From Desulforhopalus vacuolatus (GTDB lineage: Bacteria; Desulfobacterota; Desulfobulbia; Desulfobulbales; Desulfocapsaceae), in assembly GCF_016918505.1 (NCBI RefSeq), contig NZ_JAFFPZ010000001.1:186001-250000 (forward strand): a DNA stretch of 64,000 nucleotides, written 5' to 3'. Position numbers and translations under genes: made by a program. Shown here piece by piece: positions 6,473-14,698 of this stretch (position 1 is its first letter; every line of letters starts with the position of its first letter). Under the pieces are notes generated by a model. The model saw only the letters and a program-made list of their open reading frames with translations, was not told the origin of the DNA and ran no database searches.

Positions 6473-7393
6473 TTATGTGTCCCCCTGAACGGTATCAATA
6501 AGTTCTATTTTTCCATTTTTCAGCATGACGGTCAGAGTGCCGATTGGAATTGATCGTCCCTTATATTCAAGGACACTGGGGCCAACCTCGAAATGTTCAC
6601 CTGCAATCGATACAATATCGCCCGGCCGGATAAAATTTCGTTTAGGCGGGTTCTGCTGTTGCCCATGAGATTGGAGACTCTTAAACGTGGGTTGCCAGCG
6701 TTTATTTTTTGAAATTTTCACAGATAGAGAAGTAACCTTTCGGCCTGTTTTTAAGGCTTTATAAGAAAAATTTATATCAGTGTATTTGGCTAAATTCTTC
6801 TTGGCTTTTTCTAAAATGAATCGTCGGAAGTCACTGAAATTTTTATACCCAACTCCATTTGTTGGAATATCCAACGACCACTTCAGCTTTTCAAGATCGA
6901 GCTCAACAGGCTGTTTCATAAACGTCCTTGATCGCAGTATTTCATACATTCTAACGGAGTGAGTACTTGGCAATGATAAGACGCATTGCAGATTATAAAG
7001 CGTGAAGTGTCCCCGGCTCAAAAGTTCAAGGAGTTGTTCCCTCATACCTGGGGAAAGGATGAAATCAACACACTGTTCGTTCCGTAGAATTTCGTATTCA
7101 GCTACAAAGCCAAACCCATGGATGCTATTTTCCCTGTCCAGGCGAATACGCTTAATCCGTAAAGATTCGCAAACGGCTTCGATTTTTTTACAAGTATCGG
7201 TGAAGCCCTTTGTGGCGGTCATGATCTCTGACCACTTTATTCGGTACTTTTGATTTAAGTCGTCAGTAAATCCAATTTTTGAGAGGATGGTTAGCAAAAT
7301 CCGTTGCTCTTGCAGGCCGTGCTTGTACTGACCGTCGATCAAGGCATTGCTTTTTCTAACCTTCTCTAGTGTTTTTTCAATGATTTGTTCCAT
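6473..7393 (-). CDS. Plasmid replication initiator, Rep_3 family (RepB-like)
   Basis: A 306-residue protein with the Rep_3 plan: residues about 10-120 form the first winged helix, with LIDGQYKHGLQEQRILLTILS, and residues 125-230 the second, with YEILRSR and LEKLKWSLDIP, ending in a basic tail. Such proteins bind iterons and open the origin; the iterons lie just upstream of its start (7433-7702), the standard arrangement of theta-replicating iteron plasmids. The C-terminal 70 residues (RPGDIVSIAGEHFEV) are less conserved. Start ATG at 7391-7393. Transcribed toward, and almost touching, the truncated integrase. No partition, mobilisation or toxin genes are seen beside it, so this is only a minimal replicon. 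Confidence 0.85.
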   Translation of the reverse strand: MEQIIEKTLEKVRKSNALIDGQYKHGLQEQRILLTILSKIGFTDDLNQKYRIKWSEIMTATKGFTDTCKKIEAVCESLRIKRIRLDRENSIHGFGFVAEYEILRNEQCVDFILSPGMREQLLELLSRGHFTLYNLQCVLSLPSTHSVRMYEILRSRTFMKQPVELDLEKLKWSLDIPTNGVGYKNFSDFRRFILEKAKKNLAKYTDINFSYKALKTGRKVTSLSVKISKNKRWQPTFKSLQSHGQQQNPPKRNFIRPGDIVSIAGEHFEVGPSVLEYKGRSIPIGTLTVMLKNGKIELIDTVQGDT

Positions 7394-7432
7394 AAAAGAG
7401 TAAATACCATTTAAGATATCTCATGTCAATCT

Positions 7433-7745
7433 CTCTCATTTCGTCGAAGATTTCTCTCATTTCGTCGAAGATTCCTCTCATTTCGTCGAAGATTCCTCTC
7501 ATTTCGTCAAAGATTCCTCCCATCTCGTCGAAGATTCCTCTCATTTCGTCAAAGATTTCTCTCATCTCGTCGAAGATTTCTCTCAATAGATTTTTAAACC
7601 CTTATAGACAAAGGGTTTGCGAACTTTTTCCGAAGATTTCTCTCATTTCGCCGAAGATTTCTCTCATTTCGTCGAAGATCTCTCTCATTTCGCCGAAGAT
7701 CTCTCTCAATAGATTTTTCAAACCCTTACAGGCAAAGGGTTTGCC
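7433..7745. repeat. Iteron arrays of a plasmid origin (10 repeats of 21 bp)
   Basis: Seven head-to-tail 21-bp units (CTCTCATTTCGTCGAAGATT plus T or C) fill 7433-7579; three more fill 7640-7702. Units differ at only one to three positions. Each array is followed by the same tail: CTCTCAATAG, a T-run, then the inverted repeat AAACCCTT/AAGGGTTT (7580-7622 and 7703-7745). So a module of iterons plus palindrome has been duplicated. Position directly upstream of a Rep_3 gene makes these the Rep-binding sites and probable oriV. Because 21 is a multiple of three, the array is open in several frames and mimics heptad-repeat proteins. Confidence 0.88.
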
Positions 7746-8000
7746 GTCCGTCTAAGTAGTTAAGTAGTTAAGTATTAAAAAAAACGCGCGCGCGTGTACG
7801 CGTTGGTTATTGTGATTTCAAGGCACCTGAGCAGTTTTAAGGATGAAGAATAGGAATTTATTTAAAAGCTTCTGAGAAGGAAAAGCGTTTTAAACGCCCT
7901 GTATTTGATATTTAAACTCTGCCAGTCCCCTTATCATCAATCCCTCCTCAAAAACTGCTCAGGCATCAAAATTGGCCCATTCTCGGCCAATTTTGATGCT
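7746..8000. other. Origin-flanking region with two perfect inverted repeats
   Basis: After a short tandem TAAGTAGT repeat and an alternating CG run there is no gene. CCTGAGCAGTTTT (7826-7838) is complemented exactly at 7951-7963, and this runs directly into a 15-bp perfect stem (7963-7977 with 7985-7999) with a 7-base loop. No T-run follows, so a terminator is unlikely. Possible roles are a plasmid resolution, single-strand origin or incompatibility site; none is shown. Confidence 0.5.
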
Positions 8001-8043
8001 CCCAGTTGAAGCGTTGCAAGAATTCGCAGGAAACAGGCAATAA

Positions 8044-8218
8044 TACCATTCCTATTAAGTTGTGATCTTACTCAATGCCATTTTCACTTTCTATTGGCGA
8101 ATGTAAAGGCAGGGGAATGGAAAACAGGAGAAAGGAGACGGGAGACAGGGAAAAGCAAAAGACGAAACAGCGAAAAACTTTTTGCCAACGAATAATACCA
8201 TTTACATTTTATATTGAC
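8044..8218 (+). repeat. Family 1 element, composite copy
   Basis: It begins TACCATTCCTATTAAGTT after a TAA and continues with the second module seen in other composite copies: GCCATTTTCACTTTCTATTGG, a purine-rich stretch of GGAGACGGGAGACAGGG type, and GCGAAAAACTTTTTGCC. It then meets an oppositely oriented family 1 end (TACCATTTACATTTT, from 8198). The far border is not clear. Confidence 0.55.
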
Positions 8219-8284
8219 CATATAACGCGACCATCACCATTGGTGAAAAATCGGCACGGCGATGGTTTCCCGCAATGTTGTTCT

Positions 8285-8562
8285 GTAGACAAGGCATGCC
8301 TTGTCTCTACATCATTGCTGGAATCACTGTTGTGGCGATTTTTCACCAATGATGTGTAATGCCACCGTTATCATCCCGTGGTGACAATATGGCGTGTATA
8401 TTTCGCGGGTATCGGTGTTCCGTATTCGGTTACGGTTGCACCGTTATTGTTACGTTTACCGGTACCGTGTAGACAAGGCATGCCTTGTCTCTACAACACC
8501 ATTGCTGGAATCACTGTTGTGCCGATTTTTCACCAATGATGATGTAATGCCACCGTTATCAC
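8285..8562. repeat. Tandem duplication carrying a GACAAGGCATGCCTTGTC palindrome
   Basis: A palindrome centred on AAGGCATGCCTT (8285-8310) and about 70 following bases (ATTGCTGGAATCACTGTTGTG, then TTTTTCACCAATGATG) recur at 8469-8562, a spacing of 184 bases. The intervening DNA is non-coding. It resembles dispersed bacterial palindromic repeats; function unknown. Confidence 0.6.
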
Positions 8563-8564
8563 CA

Positions 8565-8652
8565 TTGCGATCAATTTTACATCCTGTTTATCCATTCGTG
8601 ATCACCCAACAAAATGTCCACGCAGCCGCATTCTTTGGTCAATACAAAATGT
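8565..8652 (+). repeat. Family 1 element, degraded copy
   Basis: It contains TTTTACATCCTGTTTATCC, CGCAGCCG and TCAATACAAAATGT in the same order as the intact copy at 2399-2511, but both ends are eroded. The 100 bases after it hold only the terminator below. Confidence 0.55.
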
Positions 8653-8714
8653 GATTTTTATCAGGTTACGGGATGGCGTCTGCATAACGCAGGCCGGGGC
8701 TCTGCCGGGCAGGC

Positions 8715-8750
8715 AAAAAAAGAGGGACTCAAGAAATTTCCTGAGTCCCC
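8715..8750 (-). terminator. Rho-independent terminator
   Basis: The stem GGGACTCAGGAAATTTCTTGAGTCCC (minus strand) is followed by a run of Ts. It closes the leftward transcript of ligA, galE, hypD-like and the small membrane protein gene ending at 8822. Confidence 0.8.
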
Positions 8751-8821
8751 GTCTTTCACAACTGCATGTCCGTACTTTTCCTTATATCATATTGAAATAA
8801 GGGGTCTTTTTCTCCGCTGCT

Positions 8822-9196
8822 TTATCTAACTTTTGTATTCGTCGGCATCAGCGGGTTGCAGTTGTGCAGCCGAACCTCACCCTGCCAGATGCCTCCCGGA
8901 GTGCGCTCCTGGAAGATGCAGGTGTTTGATTCCGCATCATAATTTTCCACCCAGAGGTTGTTCCCCTTCCATGTCATCCCAATATTATACATCCCTTCAG
9001 GCACAGTGACTTCCATCACCCCGCCGTAATTACGTGCAAGAATATTTTCAAATTTAAAAAAGTAGGCTGCCCAGCCCGCCATGAGGATAATTATAGCCAC
9101 ACTGACAGCACTTTTCCAGTGGTCCATGCGGGCCAGAAGAGCAAAGAGAAGAAGGGCAGCAATAATGATAGTAAACCAGTAAATGTAGGTAACCAT
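8822..9196 (-). CDS. Small membrane protein of unknown function
   Basis: A 124-residue protein with two hydrophobic helices at the N-terminus (about 3-22 and 28-47), followed by a soluble region of about 75 residues with MEVTVPEGMYNIGMTWKGNNLWVE and two cysteines (CIF and HNC). No family is recognised. It lies 42 bases after the hypD-like gene on the same strand and before a terminator, so it is probably the last gene of that transcript. The charge pattern suggests the C-terminal domain lies outside the cytoplasm; this is inference. Confidence 0.6.
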   Translation of the reverse strand: MVTYIYWFTIIIAALLLFALLARMDHWKSAVSVAIIILMAGWAAYFFKFENILARNYGGVMEVTVPEGMYNIGMTWKGNNLWVENYDAESNTCIFQERTPGGIWQGEVRLHNCNPLMPTNTKVR

Positions 9197-9238
9197 GGGA
9201 AAGCCTCCATGAAGTTGAAGGGGAGAAAAGCTGCAGTC

Positions 9239-10324
9239 TCAGGGGGACTGCAGCTCGTATTTGAAATAAGAGTGACAGATCCCCTCATCAGAAATCATAC
9301 ACGGTCCCACCGGACTCTCAGGGGTACAGCCCATGCCGAAAAAAGGGCAGTCGGTCGGAATACTGCGCCCGGAGATGATCTCATTACACCGACATTTGCT
9401 GTTTTCGTGCCCCTCGGTAAAGTGAACGTTGAAACGGCGGGTGGCATCGAAAAGGGCCAGCTCATCGCGGATAACAAAGCCGCTGCGGGCGATGGTGCCG
9501 AGCCCGCGCCAGTCTGTTTCGACGGCACAGAAAACCTCGGAGACAATGCACAGGGCAGCGTTCGTTTCCCGGGGGGACCAGGAGAAGGCTGAGTCATCAC
9601 TTACCTCTGCCGTTCCCGCTTTCACCTGACGCACGAGGAAAAGAAGACCCTCAAGTACATCCTCAAGGGTAAATCCAGCGATACAGCAGGGAAGATTGTA
9701 TTTTCTGGCGAGATTACTGTAGGCGTCGGTATCGGAAACAACGTTGTTGTTATCAGAGCAGAGCAATCCTTCGATATGCAGCGTCTCGTTTTCCATGAGA
9801 CGGCCGATGGTGGGAGGCAGCAGGCGAATGGAGGGAATGACACAGAAATTTTCCAGCCCGCTCTCGGCGGCGTAGAGAATCGTTTCGGCGACATTAGGGG
9901 CAGTGGCCTCAAATCCGGCAGCCACATAGACCACTGTGCTGTCCGGCTCATGCCGGGCAATATCCAGCGCTTCCTGCGGGGTGTTGATCAGCTCCACACG
10001 TGCGCCTTTTTCACAGATGGAGGCCAGAGACTCTTTACTGCCCCGAACCTGAAGCAAATCTTCACAAACCGCCGTTATCACACCAGGCTGGCTGGCCACC
10101 TTGACAAAGGCGTCGATGTGGCCGGCTGGCATGACACAGACACTGCATCCCGGGCCTGCTACCAGCTCAAGACTGGCGGGGAGTTTTGCGCGCACATAGT
10201 TTTTCAGCAGGGTGCGGTTCTGGTTACCACACGCTAACATCAGGCGAATCGGCCTGTCAACGAGAGCATAAATTTCTTTCAGCAGTTCTTCAGATCTATC
10301 CAAAACAGGTTCCATTTTTCGCAT
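9239..10324 (-). CDS. HypD-family protein with altered catalytic motifs
   Basis: A 361-residue protein of HypD length and plan. HypD with HypC builds the Fe(CN)2CO unit of [NiFe] hydrogenase. Retained: GPGC-VC (as GPGCSVC), GFE-TAP, the TDAY segment, and the C-terminal cysteines of the [4Fe-4S] cluster (CRCNE, DCPFFGMGC, GPCMISDEG). Changed: the canonical CGGHTH/CGTHTH is here CGNQNR, so the cysteine stays but both histidines are lost, and the PGHVS motif before G-TDAY is here CSDNNNVVSDTDAY. No hypA, B, C, E or F or hydrogenase gene is near. This may be a divergent paralogue with another task. It follows galE by 85 bases on the same strand. Confidence 0.75.
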   Translation of the reverse strand: MRKMEPVLDRSEELLKEIYALVDRPIRLMLACGNQNRTLLKNYVRAKLPASLELVAGPGCSVCVMPAGHIDAFVKVASQPGVITAVCEDLLQVRGSKESLASICEKGARVELINTPQEALDIARHEPDSTVVYVAAGFEATAPNVAETILYAAESGLENFCVIPSIRLLPPTIGRLMENETLHIEGLLCSDNNNVVSDTDAYSNLARKYNLPCCIAGFTLEDVLEGLLFLVRQVKAGTAEVSDDSAFSWSPRETNAALCIVSEVFCAVETDWRGLGTIARSGFVIRDELALFDATRRFNVHFTEGHENSKCRCNEIISGRSIPTDCPFFGMGCTPESPVGPCMISDEGICHSYFKYELQSP

Positions 10325-10409
10325 TGATGGGAGAGTTTTCGCTTCTCAGAGAGAAAAATTGAAGATCCTCTCATCTGATTCGGGTACAAGAAAACGTTCT
10401 GTCAGTCAT

Positions 10410-11441
10410 TCAATCCTGTTTGCCATATCCTTCCGGATTCTGCTGCTGCCAGCGCCAGGAGTCTTCACACATATCTCTGAGGTTATACTGCGCCTGCCAA
10501 CCCAGCTCTCGGGCAGCTTTGCCCGGATCGGCGTAGCAGGACGCGATATCGCCTGCCCGTCTTGGAGCAATTTTATAAGAGATCTCCCTGCCACAGGCCT
10601 CACTGAAGGTCTTCACCATATCGAGCACAGAGTAGCCCTTCCCGGTCCCGAGGTTGCAAACATAACATCCTGGATTGTCGGTAAATTTCTTGAGCGCAGC
10701 GACATGACCGAGGGCGAGATCCACCACATGGATAAAGTCGCGTACGCCACTGCCGTCCGGGGTGTCATAGTCGTCCCCAAAAACCGAGAGTTGTTTCAAT
10801 CGGCCAATGGCCACCTGAGTGATATACGGCATGAGATTATTCGGAATGCCATTGGGATCCTCACCGATGCGACCGCTTTTGTGTGCTCCGACCGGGTTGA
10901 AGTAACGCAGCAGCAACACGTTCCATTCTGGTCGGGCAAACTGCATGTCCGTGAGGATCTGCTCAATCATCAACTTGGTCCAGCCATAGGGATTCGTGCA
11001 GGCGGAGGTGGAACACTCTTCGCTGATCGGCAGACTGGCGGGTTCACCGTAAACCGTCGCCGAGGAGCTGAAGATGAGATTGCGCACACCATACTGCTCC
11101 ATTACCTCCACGAGGTTGATGGTCCCTGTGATATTGTTATGGTAGTAGAGCAGCGGTTTCTCCACCGATTCCCCCACCGCCTTTTTACCCGCAAAATGAA
11201 TAACAGCATCAAAGGGAGTATCGATATTCTGCTCAAAGACATCTTCCAGCCCCGTTCGGTCGAGGATATCTACTTTGTGGAAATTGACCCTGCCACCACC
11301 GAGTTCTTCCACCCGGCGAATCGCTTCGAGGCTTGAGTTGGAAAGATTGTCGAGAATTGTAACTCTGTCACTGCGAGAAAGCAGTTCAACGCAGGTGTGA
11401 CTGCCGATATATCCGGCACCGCCGGTAACTAATACGTGCAT
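10410..11441 (-). CDS. galE: UDP-glucose 4-epimerase
   Basis: A 343-residue short-chain dehydrogenase-type epimerase that interconverts UDP-glucose and UDP-galactose for surface polysaccharide. N-terminal NAD-binding GGAGYIGSHT, HFAGKKAVGESV, catalytic Ser in SSSATVYG and the Y-x-x-x-K in NPYGWTK are all present, as are LRYFNPVGAH and GVRDFIHVVDLA. Length is standard. Start ATG at 11439-11441; the gene lies 96 bases after ligA on the same strand and ahead of the hypD-like gene. Confidence 0.95.
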   Translation of the reverse strand: MHVLVTGGAGYIGSHTCVELLSRSDRVTILDNLSNSSLEAIRRVEELGGGRVNFHKVDILDRTGLEDVFEQNIDTPFDAVIHFAGKKAVGESVEKPLLYYHNNITGTINLVEVMEQYGVRNLIFSSSATVYGEPASLPISEECSTSACTNPYGWTKLMIEQILTDMQFARPEWNVLLLRYFNPVGAHKSGRIGEDPNGIPNNLMPYITQVAIGRLKQLSVFGDDYDTPDGSGVRDFIHVVDLALGHVAALKKFTDNPGCYVCNLGTGKGYSVLDMVKTFSEACGREISYKIAPRRAGDIASCYADPGKAARELGWQAQYNLRDMCEDSWRWQQQNPEGYGKQD

Positions 11442-11537
11442 GATGTGCTCCTGCAGGGGTTTACTGCTGTTGCAGATAAAATTTTTATCATAACATAACT
11501 TTATTTGATTTCCATGAAAAATGGCGACTTCTGTCTG

Positions 11538-13493
11538 TCAGCCGATCATGGCAAGATACTCCGCTTCGCTGATGATCTGCACACCAAGATGCTTTTTTGC
11601 TCTGCTGAGTTTTGCAGAGCCCACCTTTTCACCGCAGACGAGGAAATCAGTACTGCCGCTCACACTGCTGCCCACCCTGGCACCAAGGGCCTTCGCCTGC
11701 TTCTTCATATCGTCACGTTTGCCATGCGCCATGCTGCCGGTGAAGACGAAGGTCTTTCCAGCGATGGGACTGGCCCCGCCCTGCTCTGCTTCATTTTCCG
11801 CTGGCAGCGGCGTGGGAATGAGGGTGAAGCCGAGGGCACGCAGCTGGTCGAACTCCCTGCGGATTGAGGACAGCCCGTCCACCAGTTCCCCGCCGATCTT
11901 CTCTGAGAAGCCCTTGATTCCCTTGATCTGCTCAATCTTCAGGGAAAAGATCTTTTCCAGCGGGTAGACGGCAAACAGTTTTTCACAGTTACCCGCGCCC
12001 ATGCGGCGGACACCGAAGGCAGCGAGAAAACGCCAGTCTTCTATCGGCTCGCGCAGGCTGCGCTGCAGCTGAGCAACGATGTTCTCCGCCTGTTTTGGCC
12101 CGAAGCCGAATTTTTGCAAATCCCCCTCACTGAGGGCATATATTTCACCGAGGGTACGCACCCCGCCGTTATAGATCTTGTGCAGAGCGGAGGGACCGAA
12201 CCCGTCGATATTGCCGAGGGTTTTGAAAAAATGCTCCATGCTGTTGACGATCTGCGCCGGGCAGTGAAGCTGGTTGGGACACACCAGCCAGTCTCCTTCC
12301 CAGATCAGTTTCCCGTTGCAGCTCGGACAGTTCTGCGGAATCTGTACCTCGCCCGGTTCAAGTATTTCTTCGATTTTGGGAATGACTTCACCGCTGCGGG
12401 AAAGACGAATGAGGGCACCGGGGCCAATCTTCAGATCACGTACCATAGCGTAGTGGTGAGCAGTGGCACGGCGGATGAACGCGCCGCACAGCCGGGTTGG
12501 CGGAAACTCCGCCACCGGGTTGACGCGGCCGGAACGGGAAGTCTGCGGCACCACGGCGATGAGCCGCACCTCTACGGTTTCGGTATTCTGTTTCCAGGCA
12601 ATCTGCCAGCGGTGGTGGTGGCGGGTATCTCCCATGCGTCTCTTGATTTCTTCGTCCACAATCTCCAGCACCACGCCGTCGGTAGTATACTCCAGCAGAT
12701 GCCAGATACGCTCGACAATGGCGGTGAAGTCGGCAGAGAGTTCAGCCCAGGGACCGAGCCAGTCCGGCAGAAGGGAGAAGGGATAAAAGACAGCCTTGCC
12801 CTCGCGCAGAGTCTCCTCCACAAGAGGATCCAGCTCCTTTTCTTTAATCAGGGCAGCCTGCACATTGCGGGAGTTTTCAAAGGTGCCGGCCAGCTTCATG
12901 GTAAACCATTTTTGGTCGACAACAATCTCCCCCGGCCCAAGGCCGCGTAGACCGCCTTCGGCCACCTGCAGGCCACGCTCCATGGCGCGGGTTATATCGG
13001 TACCGCGGCGACCGTCTCCCCGGGTGTAGAGGCGGGTACCATCATCCCAGGCAGCAAACCCGTCCAGCTTGGGGGTAACACGGAACTGCAGCTCGGAGAA
13101 ATTTTTCCGACTCTCGTGCGCCGCTTTTTCTATGCGATTTATCCAGCGCTGAATGGTGGAAAAATTGTAGGCCTTATCGGTGGACAACATCCGCTCGGGC
13201 AATTCCACTGTTTTGGCGGCGGCCTCCGGCTCCACTGCGCCGAGAAAAGGGTGGTCAGGATGACGGCGACGCAGTTCGTTGAGAAAGCTGAAGTCGTATT
13301 TACCATCGGAGATGACCGGTTCACCGCTGCGGTAGAGGAAGTTGGCGAGTTGCAGGAAATCAAGCAGCTCACTGTCGGAAAGCTCCTTCGGCTGGCGCTC
13401 TCCTTCGACGATGGCAAAAAAGGTGGCGGAAGTGAGATCCCCCGCATACATATCAACGATTTCCTGCTGTTCAGGGCTGAGTAAGAGGGGCAT
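11538..13493 (-). CDS. ligA: NAD-dependent DNA ligase (divergent LigA)
   Basis: A 651-residue protein with LigA order: adenylation domain with nucleotide-attacking Lys in TPKLDGFAA (about residue 143), DGVVLEI, an OB fold (GRVNPVAEFPP, GAFIRRATAHH, GEVIPKI), a Cys4 zinc finger (CPSC, CPNQLHC), helix-hairpin-helix repeats and a C-terminal BRCT domain (TFVFTGSMAHGKRDDMKK). It seals nicks in replication and repair using NAD. Several blocks depart from the usual consensus: PERMLSTDKAY instead of MLSL-NAF, and WKQNTETVEVRL in place of the usual YKFP-E. It may therefore be a second, specialised ligase rather than the only LigA; other copies cannot be seen here. Confidence 0.88.
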   Translation of the reverse strand: MPLLLSPEQQEIVDMYAGDLTSATFFAIVEGERQPKELSDSELLDFLQLANFLYRSGEPVISDGKYDFSFLNELRRRHPDHPFLGAVEPEAAAKTVELPERMLSTDKAYNFSTIQRWINRIEKAAHESRKNFSELQFRVTPKLDGFAAWDDGTRLYTRGDGRRGTDITRAMERGLQVAEGGLRGLGPGEIVVDQKWFTMKLAGTFENSRNVQAALIKEKELDPLVEETLREGKAVFYPFSLLPDWLGPWAELSADFTAIVERIWHLLEYTTDGVVLEIVDEEIKRRMGDTRHHHRWQIAWKQNTETVEVRLIAVVPQTSRSGRVNPVAEFPPTRLCGAFIRRATAHHYAMVRDLKIGPGALIRLSRSGEVIPKIEEILEPGEVQIPQNCPSCNGKLIWEGDWLVCPNQLHCPAQIVNSMEHFFKTLGNIDGFGPSALHKIYNGGVRTLGEIYALSEGDLQKFGFGPKQAENIVAQLQRSLREPIEDWRFLAAFGVRRMGAGNCEKLFAVYPLEKIFSLKIEQIKGIKGFSEKIGGELVDGLSSIRREFDQLRALGFTLIPTPLPAENEAEQGGASPIAGKTFVFTGSMAHGKRDDMKKQAKALGARVGSSVSGSTDFLVCGEKVGSAKLSRAKKHLGVQIISEAEYLAMIG

Positions 13494-13611
13494 ATTTTTT
13501 TCTGTAAGGGGAAAATTTTGAAATTTTTTGTTTCTTTTCTGAAGTGGTCAGACTACTTTTTTCGACTCGATAACTCAAGATACCAATACGCAAATTCTCA
13601 GGAAAACAGGT

Positions 13612-14643
13612 ATGAATTCACAGGATAAAATAATTGATCTGCGCAGTGACACCGTGACAAAACCGGGCGAGGCCATGCGCCGCGTAATGGCCACTGCACC
13701 AGTAGGTGATGATGTGTATGGCGACGATCCCACCGTCAACCGACTGGAGGCAATGACCGCAGAGCTGCTCGGTTTTGAAGCGTCGGCCTTTGCCACGAGT
13801 GGCACCCAGGCCAACCTCATCGGCATCCTCGCGCACTGTCAGCGCGGAGACGAATATATTGTTGGACAAACGGCACATACCTTCGCGCACGAAGCAGGCG
13901 GCGCGGCGGTGTTCGGCTCGGTGCAACCGCAGCCCATTGAATTTGAGCTGGACAGCACCCTCGATCTGAACAAGGTGGCTGCTAAAATCAAACCGGACGA
14001 TTTCCACTTCGCCCGCACGCGGCTTTTCTGTCTCGAAAACACACACAACGGTCAGGCACTGCCCCGCCCCTATCTCACCGATGCGGGCAATTTTGCGCGG
14101 GCACACGGCTTGAAATTCCATCTTGACGGCGCCCGTCTGATAAATGCAGCGGTGGCACAGGGAGTAGAGGCCGCCGAGTTAACGCGGCCCTTCGACTCCT
14201 CCACGCTCTGCCTCTCCAAGGGGCTGGGCGCGCCGGTGGGCTCTCTGCTCTGCGGTGACCGGGAGTTCATCCATGAGGCAAAAAAATGGCGCAAGATGGC
14301 TGGCGGAGGAATGCGCCAGGCGGGGATTCTCGCTGCAGCGGGAATCTACGCCCTCGAAAACAACATTGACCGACTGGCAGAGGACCACGCTCTCGCCGAA
14401 AAGCTGGCCGGGCACCTGAAAAAATTCGCAGCGAAGAATTTTCAGGTGGGTGAAGCGCAGACCAACATGGTCTTTGTGCAGATGGATGGACAGCGTTCAC
14501 TGGAACTGGCAGACTTTCTCGGTAAACATGGCGTGCTGGTCAATCCTGGTGCGGAGTTTCGTCTCGTTACCCACCTTGATGTTACGGCAGCGGACATTGA
14601 CTACTTCGTACAGCTTCTTGAGGAATTTTTCCAGGCTGATTAA
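13612..14643 (+). CDS. ltaE: Low-specificity L-threonine aldolase
   Basis: A 343-residue fold type I PLP enzyme that cleaves threonine and allo-threonine to glycine and acetaldehyde. Signature residues: LRSDTVTKP near the N-terminus, VGDDVYGDDPTVN, FATSGTQAN, LENTHN, LDGARL (PLP-nitrogen Asp) and the PLP lysine in LSKGLGAPVGS (about residue 203). Divergent from ligA with 118 bases between them, which must hold both promoters. It ends before a bidirectional terminator shared with uup. Confidence 0.92.
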   Translation: MNSQDKIIDLRSDTVTKPGEAMRRVMATAPVGDDVYGDDPTVNRLEAMTAELLGFEASAFATSGTQANLIGILAHCQRGDEYIVGQTAHTFAHEAGGAAVFGSVQPQPIEFELDSTLDLNKVAAKIKPDDFHFARTRLFCLENTHNGQALPRPYLTDAGNFARAHGLKFHLDGARLINAAVAQGVEAAELTRPFDSSTLCLSKGLGAPVGSLLCGDREFIHEAKKWRKMAGGGMRQAGILAAAGIYALENNIDRLAEDHALAEKLAGHLKKFAAKNFQVGEAQTNMVFVQMDGQRSLELADFLGKHGVLVNPGAEFRLVTHLDVTAADIDYFVQLLEEFFQAD

Positions 14644-14660
14644 AAAATTTCTGATCTGTG

Positions 14661-14690
14661 AAGAGTGCGGCCTGCAGACCGCCCTCTTTA
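14661..14690. terminator. Bidirectional terminator between ltaE and uup
   Basis: AAGAG-TGCGG and CCGCC-CTCTT form a stem around CCTGCAGA, with T-rich DNA on the right and A-rich DNA on the left. It separates the converging ltaE and uup genes. Confidence 0.6.
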
Positions 14691-14698
14691 TTACAGCA

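Noticed and set aside
7597-7607. DnaA box near the iterons (TTATAGACA)
   Set aside because: Mismatch in the conserved half and not kept in the duplicated copy.
7433-7702. CRISPR-like repetition
   Set aside because: Units are contiguous with no spacers, next to a Rep_3 gene: iterons, not a CRISPR array.
7377-7755. Reading frames on both strands with heptads such as REIFDEM and SSKISLI
   Set aside because: They are produced by the 21-bp iterons, a length divisible by three; no ribosome site and no family.
10359-11336. 325-codon open frame antisense to galE
   Set aside because: Shadow of a G+C-rich gene; galE on the other strand has full conserved motifs.
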